The notes below the pieces were generated by a model. That model did not search any database and was not told the DNA's origin. It saw only the letters and a list, made by a program, of their open reading frames with translations. From Callipepla californica brunnescens (lineage: Eukaryota; Chordata; Aves; Galliformes; Odontophoridae), in assembly GCA_023055505.1 (NCBI GenBank), contig JALIRH010000001.1, positions 8,558,467 to 8,622,466 of the forward strand: a stretch of 64,000 nt of DNA, given 5' to 3'. Positions 11,571 to 23,604 of this stretch are shown in pieces (the stretch's first letter is position 1; every line of letters starts with the position of its first letter). The translations under genes were made by a program, and so were the position numbers.

Positions 11571-14500
11571 GCTATAAATGCATTTGCTCTCTATTCTGTG
11601 GTGTGACTTAAAGTTTAAATAAAAAAGACAGCACAGGTGCTAGCTGCATAAATGTTCTGTCCAAATGCACTGACAAAATTCCAGCACTCACTATAAGTAG
11701 TTGAAACCTGTTGCTAACTGTCTCCTTCCCTCTTGACACCATTTCATCAACAAAGAGCATTCAAGAATCAAGCAGGACTAAGCTGGTGAAGAGACAAATG
11801 ATGTAATAATTATAAAGGGTCTTTTTCCTTGGCAATGCCACTTGGGAAGAAAGCAAGAATTATTATGTGTTTTGTAAAATAGTAGGAAGCAAGGGTGTCC
11901 TGGTGCATGCTTATCATCTGGATTCTGTAACTTATCTTAATCTGGATGTAATCTTCTTTAATTAGTAATAACCAAATAAATGAAGTATTTCTATCACAGT
12001 TTTTAAATCAGATAATTTGTATTCAAATTATTACTATTATTAATATTGTTATTCAACACTTCAAGAAAAACACAATGTATATGAATTTCAATGCTTATAC
12101 GTACAAAGCTCATATTTCAACCAATTTTGAATTTTTTCACAGAGTAATGTAGCCAATCTCGAAATATTTTCTGGCAGTCAGTTTTCATATAAACATTTAT
12201 ATCAGCTTCACTAATTCCATTTTGACACTAGACACACAATTTCAAGCTAATAAGCCTTGATAAGTCAGTTAGAAGCATAGAAAAACTACATTTTACTGAA
12301 AAGGTTTTTATTCTGCCTAAAGGATTTGAATATTGTCCAGGAGAAATCATCTATTGGCAGTCATTTAAATCACCTTTTTAGTGCCTGTCCATGGAATTAA
12401 TAGTTAGGGCTCAAGTAACTATTTGCACATGCATCCACAAGTCAGACCAAGAGTACTCCTTGGCTGGACACAGTACATCACCTTAATTTTGGTACTTACA
12501 TGCACCAGTTATCAGTAGATTCCCAGACATAAGGAGAGTATGGTTTGTATTTTCTTTTTCATGGAAACTTAAGGATACTTGGTAAATAAGGTATTTGCAT
12601 TTGTTCATAAGATCTATTGGAAAGACTTTAACACCACTTCTTACCTCCTCAATTTATTCAGCATCCCTGAAAATCATTACCTGCTTAAGGTGTTTGCTAT
12701 CAGTTTCTAAAAGATAGCTCTCCATAATTCAAATTTACATAAATATTTAGTAATGCGTAATAATGTCAATAAGCAAGTTGCTTTTCTTCTCAGACAGTTA
12801 TCAAGCCCTAAGCAACTGCTGCGAATGTGGACTATATTCATATTCAAAATAGATTATTTGTGAAAATTCAGGTTAAATTTGAAGAATGAGATTAAAAAAT
12901 GTTGGTCAACAAAGAAAAAAAACCTGTAGATTTCTTAGTATGCAGCTGGGGAAGTACTCTTATTTTCCAACATCTAAAGTCTACTTCTTTGTAGGAGTTT
13001 TAAGATGTGGTCTGGTTTCTGTACTATACATGCTATAAAAAACTGAACAAACAAACAAAAAACAACTTATTTTACAGCTGCATTGTAATTATTTTTGGAT
13101 TATAGAAAAACTGTATGCTTCCCTATATATATCCTGTGCAGCACAAAAATATTAATTTCCTCTTGCATTTAGATACCTGGAAGTTTGGAACGTGTTATTT
13201 CAGTTGTATCAACCAAGTGTTGTTGTAGCAGAAAGAAGCAGAACGGAGCAGTCAAGAACTCCATCTTATTTTCCTTTTTTTATTTTTAATTGTTGTTATT
13301 ATTATTTTTTAAGTAATAAATATCTTTTATAAACATTTGTCTTTCTCTCTAGGATACCAAACTTTAAAGTGCATTGAATTCACACATCTATATTATGTAT
13401 GCTGGAGGATAAAAGATGGTTAATATTGACATTGGAAGAAATAGATCAGAAGGCCTTTATCATCTGCTTACTATTCTTACAATGGCACCGACAGTGATTG
13501 AAAACATTTCTCAAGTTTTGAGTGTCAGCCTAGCACACTACTAATAATGAGCAGACAATCTACAGTTTTATATTTTAAAGTTTCCTGTCAAAAGCCAGAT
13601 CTCCTTTTCAGCGTAATTTTCTTCATTTTACAAGTCCTGCAGCTGTAGCCAGACTTAGCTGCTCTTTGAACAGTCCTTAATACAAATGTGTTACCATTTT
13701 TCCACAGCAGTGATTTGAATGCATGCAGTTCAGATCAATTATATTTGAATCATTTACTCATAGGATTACAGGCTTAATTGGAGAACAAATACAAGGCAAA
13801 ATGGACTACTGCTGTTTGCCCCAGGAGATTGTTTTTCTGAATTGTAACAGACTGATCCCGTGTACACAAATATGGCAAGACAATGAGAATAAAAACTGAA
13901 GAGAGGTTGCCATCAAGTTGTGAAACCATCCAGGAAGTGGAGAACTTCTGTTCAAAGTTCTTGAAAATGTAACAGATGGTGTCTATCAAGGAGTTACTCT
14001 GTTTACAGTTACAAGAAATATCTTTAACAAAAGCTGGCATTTGGCTAAACTTGCTAGATTTGTATCTTGTTACAATCCAGATGTGGGTTTGCAAAGTGTT
14101 TCTTGAGGTCTGTTAAGTTTCTGGGACATTCTTGGCTGAGTATTGTCTGCTCAAGAGGGCTCTTAATGATTTCAAATGGAAACCATGAGAAATTTCAAGT
14201 GTTTCATAAGATCTGGGCAATAGCAGGCAAAATATGATAACTTTGGGCTGTTGGTCTTTATGTTTCCATGGGTCACTTGAAACATAACTATCCTTAGTTT
14301 GCTGTAATGCTGTAACAAAGCACCAATTAACTAGTCTAAGGCATGTCTACTCTGATAAACACAGGTATCTCAAAATAGGGCACACTAGCATGGCACACTG
14401 GCAGGCTCAGTTCCAGTGATGTGATGCTTTGGATATATGACTTCAGGATTTGATCTGATTCACTATTGGGTGGCCTGAAATGCAGGAAAGTCTGTCAGCA

Positions 14501-17500
14501 GCTGGCCACAACATGATATTTGTTTCTGATGTCCATCAGGATTGTGGAGATGTAAAGTAGTTATTGCATAGCTGTGGAAAATGCAGTTTTACCTGAATTC
14601 CTGATCTCTGAACCTCTGATGTTTCCTTTCCCACTGCCAGATTTCTTAAGTAAAACCAGTTTCAGCAGCCTGCTTCATCAATATGAGTTTATTTTTACTT
14701 TGGATTCTGCAGGGTGATTCATAGTCTGTGTTGGTACTGCATGCTAGAAGGGATACTTAATACTGATGGGAGCTGCCTGTGCTGCTATTATACAAGCACA
14801 TACTATTTGTACTCCTTCCAACCATTTTTCTTTGGCTACATGAAGTGAAAAATGGATATTATCAAGCATTTTCATGAATACAATCTCCAAGAGATAAAGA
14901 CTAAGGCTGAAAGATCCTGAGAATATACCTTAGGAAGCAGCATGGTAGCCAAGAGGTGGTCATCACCCCAGGGAAAGATTAGAGTGGGAGATGAAGAGGG
15001 GAGGACACTGCAAAACCTCCTTAGGGAGAAGTCAAAGAACCAAAATGCAGATATTTACCTGCCACTAGGACTAGGACTGCGAGCCCACAAAATACTATGG
15101 CAGTGGAAGACTCTTCCATGTGTCTGGGGGCTTAAGTGCAGGGCTGCAGTGGAGAAGGACAATCATGCATTTTGGAATTAGAGGCTGATGCCCAAAGAGG
15201 TTCAGCACTTAAATGGGGTGCTTTCCTAGAACTTCAAAGAAGTGGAAGAGGGTAAGGGAAACTATGTGAGTAAGGACTTCAGTGTAGGGAGCAGAAATAA
15301 GGAAGTGAGTTTTGAATAAAACATATTTGTGCAGTAATTCTTGGCCTCTTTCTCATCAAATCTTTTTATATCACATCTTGGTTGCGAGTAGAATGGAAAT
15401 ATTTAAAACATTATACACTACAGTTTTCTTGTGCATCCCACAAATCGTTATATCGAATCATCCCTAACCAAAGTTAACAAAAAGGCGAGATCATCACCTT
15501 TAAGAAAGGTACGCCTTAGAAAGTTAGCAAACATTTCTAAGTCATGATCAGAATTCAGCAGTGATTCATACTATATCAGCCTGATTTAAATCAGCACTGT
15601 GTCCTGGTATGAAAATAAGGATTTTAATTAAAGCATCCTGTATGTAAAACTGTCTTCTCCTTAGCAACAATTTAAAATAGTAGCCTTGTGGTGAAATAAT
15701 ACTCTGTCAAGATTTTTATTTTACATCCTCCTCCACCATCTCCTCCTCCCTTGGTACTTGTGAAGAAAGCTTGTGAAATCTTCATCATGAAAGCAGAAGT
15801 ACTTAGTTCCACTGTAGAAATAATTTCTGTGTGGTATTAAAATCTGCTTCTTCACAGTGTTTGCATACTCATCCTTCCCAACAGTAGACACTAAAAACTC
15901 TGCTTTATTTGTTGTCTGCTGTCAGAAATAAGGGCCTAAGTTTTGTTTGTCACATTTTGGGCAGCTACTATAAATGGCTGCAGCATCTGAGGCACAGACT
16001 CAGATGTGAATGTAGCCATCGTGCAGCCTGCTTGACTTCATTATTCTCCTCTCCTGGATATGTTCTTGGTTCTCAGCCTTGCATTCGCATGCCATTTACC
16101 ATGCTCCACAGCTTCTACTCTTAATATTTTTTTCTTGTATTCACACAAATGGAAGCACTGTCAATTCCATCAACCTAAAGTGGGACAAACGACATTACAT
16201 AACACTTTATATTCTCAGTTCTTTCAATTTTCATCAATCTATAAGATGTCCAGATACACAGAAAACAAACCTTGTTAAAGAAAAGTGTGTGTTATCGCCC
16301 ATAGAAAAGACATGGAATTATTTGCAGGCTTGCAGTCAATAAAGATGTGAAATGTTGCCCAGACTTAACTCTATCTCCTGTCTTTTTTCTCCGACATCAC
16401 TTGTTTCTGCAGTAGTTGGACAATGAGCTAAGGTTTTTCCCAGTGTCTGGGCTACTTTCCAAGTAGGTTCTTTGAACAGATGTTCCCACTGAATTTTATC
16501 AAGAGCTTGTGCCTAGAACCTGCCATATGCTTACAGAAAAATGCACTTTGTTTCTAGGGGAGCTGCCTTTTATAATGAGATTCAGCTATAGCCATGAGTA
16601 AAAAGTTCAAAATTCAAATAACTTCTTAATTTTCCAAGACTTTTTTTCTTAGCCAAGTACGAATAAATTTTCTAAACTGACATTTTCCTCTGTCTCTTAA
16701 TGGTGTCACTTTCTTTTAGTGCAAGAGCAGTCATTTCCTTCTTGTGAAAATGATATCAGCATCATTTCCTAGTCCTCAGATTGCACTCTAGGTACAGCAT
16801 TGATTCAGGATATTCTTTCTTTGTTTCTGATGAGGATGTTCAGATGTTAGATAAAAATGAGAATGTTTAGATTTATTGATAGTGTGTACACCTGAAGGTT
16901 CAATAAACCTTACTGAATTCCAATGATGGAGAACACTTCTGCTTTGGCTTAGCCAGAGATAAAGGTTTCAGGGAACTTATTTAACAAACAAAGTTCAGTT
17001 CCTTTCCAAAGAACACAAACATTGAATCCCTGTGTTAGGAATGCAATTTATAGGGTACTTCACATTGGCTTAAATCTACATGTCTGAGTGCAGACGGTAT
17101 GAGTCCACTCTGCCTGCAATCTGAGCCAGACTGCCAAGACAGAACAGAGTTAAGCCTGAGCTAATAAGCTTTATTAGAGAACTGATAACTTGTTTCACAC
17201 TTTAATGCCATTATACAGTTTCTAGACCCATACACGCACAAAAAGAAAGAAAGAAACAAACAAACATACAAAAAAACGTGTACATGGCAATCTGCACCAA
17301 GACAAAAAGATGTGCTCCGAAAAACTCTGCATCCCCCCAAAACTTTCCTATTTATCTTCCACTCTATTCCCCACCACGTAATATCCCAGCATTGTACATG
17401 AGCTAAGAATTTTTTATCAAGGTATGCAGAAATTAAAATTATAAAAAAAATCCAAAAGTTTATTGGAGATCCGCCCATTTTATATTTCCTTGGACTTTTT

Positions 17501-19684
17501 TTCTTTTTTAACAGCTAGTTAAAAAAGTTAGAAGTTGCATCTTCTAAAAACACTACTGTAATTCAAATATAAAGCAGATGAAGGTTTACAAACCTTAATT
17601 GAATCAAAAGGATGCGTGGATATCAAAGACCAAGAAAAGCAACTTGAACTGACTTTTTGCAGTAGTAGACTATATAAAGTAGACTGTAATAAAGAGTACT
17701 CTCTGTGGTTCCCAACAGAATTTGTCTTACATTTACTGAGAAGAAATACACTGGTGCAGAATTTGTAACATACCAATTTTAAAATATTGTTTATATTTAA
17801 GGTAGAACTTTAAAGTGGAAAAAATGACACATAACTACTTTCAAAAGGACTGTATTCTTGTCCTAGTCCCCCTCAACAGCACCACGAGGAGGAAACTCCA
17901 GTACAAAATGTCATCAGAGACAATTAATTTTTCTGTTGTTTTTAAATTCTAGAATCTATTTCTCTTGCTAAAAATCACTTCATTGCTTTCCAGTTTGCAT
18001 GACCTTTATCTCTGTCCATTTTGTTTATATATACGCACTGAAAAACAAACAAACCAAAAAATAACAAACAAAAAAGAAACATATTATCTATACATGAACC
18101 TTTGAGTAAATGGATTATTTTGTTGAAATTTTAGTTGTTTATATTGCAACGAAGAATCTAGTGATCTGCATCAGTATGTTAGCAAAGTCAATAATGACTA
18201 GAATGGTGTGATTGAACCAGAAATTTATAGAAGTATTTAAGTCTGTTAAAAGTACTTTCACAGAAGTCAACTTCTCTTTATTATGATTCACTGACTGAGC
18301 TCTACTCCTCATCTACAGTGTTACTGTAATTACACCATATTTAGGACTGCTCCAATTAATTGGTGTTTGTGAGAATCAGATCTCTGATCCATTAGATAGA
18401 TAAATAATTATATAAATAAAAACCTGTCACTCACTTGAATGTCATTACTTGTAATACACAGCAAGATCATTTTCTTTTCCTTGAGTTTTCTATGTACTAC
18501 ACGCATTAATCTCAACATTCGATTTTGAAGGAGTCGTTTTACAAACACAAGCTAACAGAACCCATTATGTTTGTTCAAGTACTAGAGTGACTATTCAGGG
18601 ACACAGACTTTCACTTTTATAAAAGCAGTCATTAAAGAAAGTTCTGACTTAGTAAAGAAACCAAAGGAAAACATTCATGTTCTCAGTGTTTCATCAATAC
18701 TTATCCAAAAAGAGTGACAGCAAGGATATTCCTCCTCATTAAGCCACTTTTTGTGTTTACACATTTACATTTTCCAAATTTAAAGCAATTTACCTACATT
18801 GCTGGACTGTGATGTGTGAAATTCAGAATTAGATGAATACACCAGGAACTGTCTGGATTTTCTGCATATGTTATATGTCTCTGAGCCAACATGATTAATT
18901 TCTGTAGTATACTTCTAGACAATGAATGTGGCATGCAGCCATGAAACAGTTACAATTTCATATTGTTTTTCTCTTCTTTATAGAAAATGTGTTTCCCATT
19001 TTTTGAAGAGGGATTCCCTCATCAAAAGTATTTCATACTTTATAAATGATAAGATCTATAGCAGATGTCTCTAGAGTGTTTACTGCAATTACAAACATTT
19101 ATGATTCTCATAGTGTTAAAACAGTGCAACCTGTATTACTCACCACACTTTCAGACCAGAAAGGAGAGTAGGATTGCTGTGTCCTTAATAGAGCATTCCA
19201 GCTTTTACTCATATAAACTATATCATTAACCAGAACGATCAGTTTAGTAATCAAATTTAAATTAATTATGTATGTGTGTAAGGGCTATTGATTAAGAGTT
19301 TTCTGGAATATAGATATTTTCTTGAATCCAAGTACAAATTAAGTTGTAACAGTGATTACTGTTATAGAACTAAATTAAAATAATTCAGTCTAACTTTTAA
19401 AGAGTGGACAGCTGAGATTTTGTTGGTGGTGTGTTTTGTTTCCATATCTTTGTTTTCAGGATTTTCCCCTTCCCTGAAGTATTATTCTTAGCAAAAGTTG
19501 AGGAGGTTATATTAAATTAAAGTAAGGAATTCATTTCTTTTGGAAAAGTTATAGACCAGAGTATGTCTGAAATGGCTGATTGGAGTCTCTGAGTTACATT
19601 CCTTGATTAAGCACATAAGATATTTAGCCATACACTTGAGTAAAAGTTATGAAATCTAAGGGACAAAACATTAGCAAGGGGTAT
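11571..19684. other. 8 kb of AT-rich non-coding DNA, no gene recognised
   Basis: No exon, RNA gene or transposon can be supported. Small ORFs (for example 13,774-14,094 minus, 14,942-15,181 plus, 15,909-16,342 plus in overlapping frames, 17,161-17,478 minus) show no domains. The 14,900-15,200 stretch is noticeably richer in G and A than its surroundings but matches nothing I know. An AATAAA on the minus strand lies near 17,166-17,171, in a 7-bp inverted repeat, but no coding exon upstream of it is visible. Confidence 0.5.
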
Positions 19685-20254
19685 TGTCAACAGTTTATGG
19701 GCTGGTTCAGCTCAGTTCCATGATGATTGGCTCAGACGACACACAAACCCACACCCCAGGAAAGGGGAGAGGAGAAAGGGAAAAGGGAAAAGGGAGATGG
19801 GCCTAGAAACAAAACAGCGGCAACTATGTGAGGAGGGAGGATAATTTACTAAATAAGATACTGGAAAGCAAAATAACACAATATAATACAATATAATTGG
19901 AATTGAAGCTAATAAATAAAATAAAATGAACAAGAGAGAGTGTCCGATAAACCAAAGGCCTTACGCTAAATGCTGAAGGCAAGATGACAGCGAGCACCCA
20001 CTGCTGAGTCGATCCCAAAGTAAAGAGAGTGTCTCATGACATGCAAAGTTTTTACCTTTCCCTCTGAGTGGAAAACTATAAATACAAAGGAACACACAGT
20101 CCTCTGGAGAACATAGTTCTTCTTCTCTTCTGAGACAGATATGCCCATAACTATCGATGATCCATGGAGCTGGAGCATTAATTCTTTAATTCTTAATGCA
20201 CTACATGATGTTATGATGTTGAATACTAACACCAAAAATCATAAAACCATGACA
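19685..20254 (-). mobile_element. Solo LTR-like repeat, copy 1
   Basis: On the minus strand the element begins TGTCATGG (at 20,254) and ends TTGACA (at 19,685), giving the TG...CA ends typical of retroviral LTRs. The flanks GGTAT (19,680-19,684) and GATAT (20,255-20,259) could be a 5-bp target duplication with one mismatch. It is about 570 bp and contains a pyrimidine-rich block (complement of 19,755-19,800). A diverged second copy lies at about 23,075-23,604 in the opposite orientation, which shows this is an interspersed repeat. I recall similar LTRs from galliform genomes but cannot name the family. No retroviral internal region adjoins it, so it is a solo LTR. Confidence 0.75.
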
Positions 20255-20751
20255 GATATTTCATTACTGTGAGTCTATCTACAAACAAAAACTAACAGAA
20301 CTGGTGAAATCTTATTTCTATATATATTTCTTTAAAGCAACATCTGAAAAAAAAAGTTCTATAATTTTCATTTATAAACCATTTTTTTAAAACTAATCTC
20401 TTACACTCATGCTCAGTGTATTACTTTCTCCTGCATCACTTCACCTAATACCTAATTTTTCTTAACTACCGAATTTAGTCATCAAGTGGTGAAAAGACAG
20501 ATTAGTGCAACCAACTGAGATACAATACATTGTAAATGTGCCTAATTTTTCCCATGTCATTCTTACAGTGTTTACAGCTTACAGCATCAGACAATTTGTG
20601 AGGACAGATAACATTCAAAAACTAGTTCGGATCTCATTATCTTTTATTCTTTACTAACTTCAAATGCTTTATTTTTCTTAACTTGATGATATTAAAAAAT
20701 ATGTAAAAAACAATGGTGGGAGATGTTTCCGATTTGAAATGGAGCCTTCCT

Positions 20752-20831
20752 TCTATATTTGAAATATATATATTATATTTGAAATATATATATTTGAAAT
20801 ATATATATATAATATATTCTATATTTGAAAT
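20752..20831. repeat. Short tandem repeat of ATATTTGAAATATATAT units
   Basis: ATATTTGAAAT recurs four times within 80 bp, separated by (AT)n of variable length (20,755, 20,775, about 20,791 and 20,821). Each unit is close to self-complementary, so the block can form AT-rich cruciforms. Confidence 0.85.
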
Positions 20832-20913
20832 CAGAACACTATGACAGCTTATAAGAGGGTCGAGTTACAACTTACAAAGGAAAAACTGTGCAACAGTAGT
20901 TAAAAGTGATTTA

Positions 20914-20938
20914 AATACAAATAAATAAATAAATAAAT
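20914..20938. repeat. (AAAT)n microsatellite
   Basis: Six AAAT-type units in a row. Confidence 0.85.
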
Positions 20939-23074
20939 CAGTGCAGTGACTACAAATAAATGCCAATGTTCATTTTTCAGTTATTCATTACTCATTAATA
21001 TGCAGTATAATCTACTGATTATCATTTTGTTCTCTCTAAGTCTAAATCTAAAATTCTAATTAGTTTCTTTTCCCTCTTTTCCAAAAATGTTGAGTATTGG
21101 AATCCTTTTCTCAATATTATTTTCTCCCTTAAATATCTTTCTCTATCACCACCATCTCTGCACCATGGCAGAGTTTCCAGAAGTATTCTTCTGAGATAAA
21201 AAAAAACACCTGAGATTATCTTTGTTGTAATGAAATGAGACGTTGACTCATTCTTCATGTTATCTCCAAATTGTCCAAGAACCAGATTCTGAGCAAGGTA
21301 CCAAGAGCTCTGACACATATTTATAAGACTCAACCCCAAAAGGACGATTCTCAGTGTTAGTCACCTTTTAATCAAGAGCGATTTGTTTCAAGGTTATGGT
21401 TCCACCTTCTACTTTCAAAGATGCAATCATAGAGTTTGGAGCTGAAGTTAAATTTTCTCAAATTTAAGGATTTCGGATAAAAGATGTGCATTATGTTTTT
21501 AATACATTTTGATACCTTCATAAAATGGAAGTCAAAACCCCTTATTAAACAATTTATTATGATACATATAATACAGGTCACTGAGTTCTATTCAGATGGC
21601 CTATATCAAGTCTAAAGACCTTTATCGGGTTAAGCACTTCAAGTCTTGAAAATTCTAACTCAGTTGCAAAAGTATAATGTGAGATTGAGATTACACGAGT
21701 CTTTAGTCTTTCCTGTTGACAAAAGAGTATATCTCTGTTTACTTTGCATGATTTAACAGTCTTACAGCCAAGATGAATGAGAAAAGAGACCACAGGTGAT
21801 GGCCATAGCAAGCAGATATCTGTGTCTAGAGCTACATAGGCAAGATGGTGTAGTATGTATACAGTGAGCATTCATTCAAGCTTTCAGTTTTCACTTTGTC
21901 AGTGGAATGGGTACCATGATGGAAGAAGGCTTTTTGAAGGCCTTATTTCTCAGTTAAGAAAATGTTTCCTTGTAGGATCATAGCATACGGGACAGCTCTA
22001 GTGGGATATAAACCATACTAGAAAGATTTGTGATAAAATTAGTGTTCTGAGCCAGATTTCTCAAATATTCACAGTCAAAATGAGACTGAAAAATTCTTAG
22101 AATTGGATAGATTCAATACGGATAACAACTCATATGAAATACTGATCTACAAAACGATATCCAAATGATTTGAGAAAGTAAATGAGCTGCTAACCATGAT
22201 TTAAGAAGCTATATTTTTCTGATCTCACTTAAAGAGGACATAAGTTTTCAGGTGTTTCAGGCAATTGCAAATTAAAAAAGAAATAAAGGACTATGTTTTT
22301 ACTTTTAAGGTAAAAACAGCAACATAAACTAAATTTAGAATGAAGGTAAGACATTATATCTTCTGGAAATTAAAACAATTTATATGAAATGGTTAGAATG
22401 TTGTGCAGAAAACCAATTAGAAATCCTGCTATGGTCTAACAGTCATGAGTAACACGAAAAATGGAACAGTTAATCACAGAAGAAAGAAAGCCTGTGTAAG
22501 GAAAAGAGTATAGTGATAAAAGAGTTTGGTTCTTGGTTTACAGCAGGATTTCATGTAGAATGAATAAAATATAATGTGCAGAAAATTGAAAAAGAATGGA
22601 AGAAGAGCTTCAAGCTGAGAGGAGAGAGTATAATTAGTAACTAGGGAGTGAATAGGGTTGAACAGAAAGACCTCAAAATGTTTTCTATATTTCCCTGACC
22701 AAGACAAAAACAATTATCTCCCCACTGTTCCTGACATATGCTTTTCTGGCATGCTGGACACTCTAGCATCTTACAAGGCAATCTAATGCTAAAAAAAAGT
22801 GAAGTACTTACGCATTTTCTACAACTGAAAAAGACACAAAAAACGTTAGGGGAAAAGCAAAGTGAATATGTTTAGTATAACATATGAAGAGGCTGAAAAT
22901 ATGTCTGTTTAAATCATCCTGCTCTGTGGATTATTCTGTTACACCATAGTCAAAGCAGTAAGTTCTTACTAGAAAAGGGAAAAGGATTTTGTATATGAAA
23001 AACATTTAAAAATAAAACAAAAGAAAACAAAACAACAGCAATCAAAAAAAGAAAAAAAAAAACGAACAACACAA

Positions 23075-23604
23075 TATAAGTGTGTGATTTTTTTTTTTAA
23101 TCAGTATTACATATCATGATATCATGTAGTGCACTGGGAGTTAGAGTTAATGATCCTGTTCTGTGGATTGTCAATAGTTCTGGGTATACCTGCATCAGAA
23201 AAGAACTACGTACCCCAGAGGACTTTGAGTTTTTCTGCTTTCCAAAGAAAAATGGAAAGATAAAACTGTTGGCATGTCACAAAATGTCTCTCTTTCCCTT
23301 TCGGATCATCCCAGCAGCATATGTGTTCCTAGTCATCTTGCCTTCAGCATTAGAATAAGGCCTTTGGTTTTTAGACAATCTCATTTTATTTGATTTATTA
23401 GCTTAAATTCTAATTATAATGTATTATATTGTGCTATTTTGCATTCTGATATCTTATTTAGTAAATTAGCTTTCCTCCTCAGATCGTTGCTTCTTTTTTG
23501 TTTTAGGCACATCTCCCTACCCTTTTTCCTTTCCCCCTTCCTCATGGGTCCCCTTGCCCCACACACCATGGAATTGGGACAAACCAGCCTGTAATCCACT
23601 GACA
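23075..23604 (+). mobile_element. Solo LTR-like repeat, copy 2
   Basis: On the plus strand this stretch is collinear with the minus strand of 19,685-20,254. Shared blocks include CATGTAGTGCA (about 23,124), CCAGAGGACT (23,214), CATCTTGCCTTCAGCATT (about 23,334), AAGGCCTTTGGTTT (23,357) and ATCTTATTTAGTAAATTA. It ends in CTGACA at 23,604, equivalent to the TTGACA end of copy 1. The left edge runs into a T-rich stretch and is uncertain by about 10-20 bp. It is clearly diverged from copy 1, so the two are independent insertions rather than the two LTRs of one provirus. Confidence 0.72.

Larger units (their letters stand above)
20255..23074. other. AT-rich DNA between two inverted LTR copies
   Basis: No gag, pol or env-like frame is seen here, so the two flanking LTRs do not bound a provirus; they are also in opposite orientation. 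A short tandem AT-rich repeat occurs at 20,752-20,831 and an (AAAT)n tract at 20,914-20,938. Minus-strand ORFs at 21,022-21,339, 21,372-21,581, 21,578-21,871 and 22,474-22,713 have no recognised domains. An A-rich stretch at 23,005-23,065 abuts LTR copy 2. Confidence 0.55.

Noticed and set aside
11097..11606. 169-codon ORF with (KGREG)n
   Set aside because: It is the translation of a pentanucleotide repeat, which stays open because 5-nt units never produce a stop.
17830..17940. Minus-strand frame with a hydrophobic stretch (YWSFLLVVLL), possible exon
   Set aside because: Short, with no recognised family and no convincing splice sites.
20752..20831. CRISPR-like array
   Set aside because: Repeats are AT-rich, irregular and without unique spacers. 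The genome is eukaryotic.
19685..23604. A provirus bounded by two LTRs
   Set aside because: The LTRs are in opposite orientation, are diverged, and no gag/pol/env sequence lies between them.
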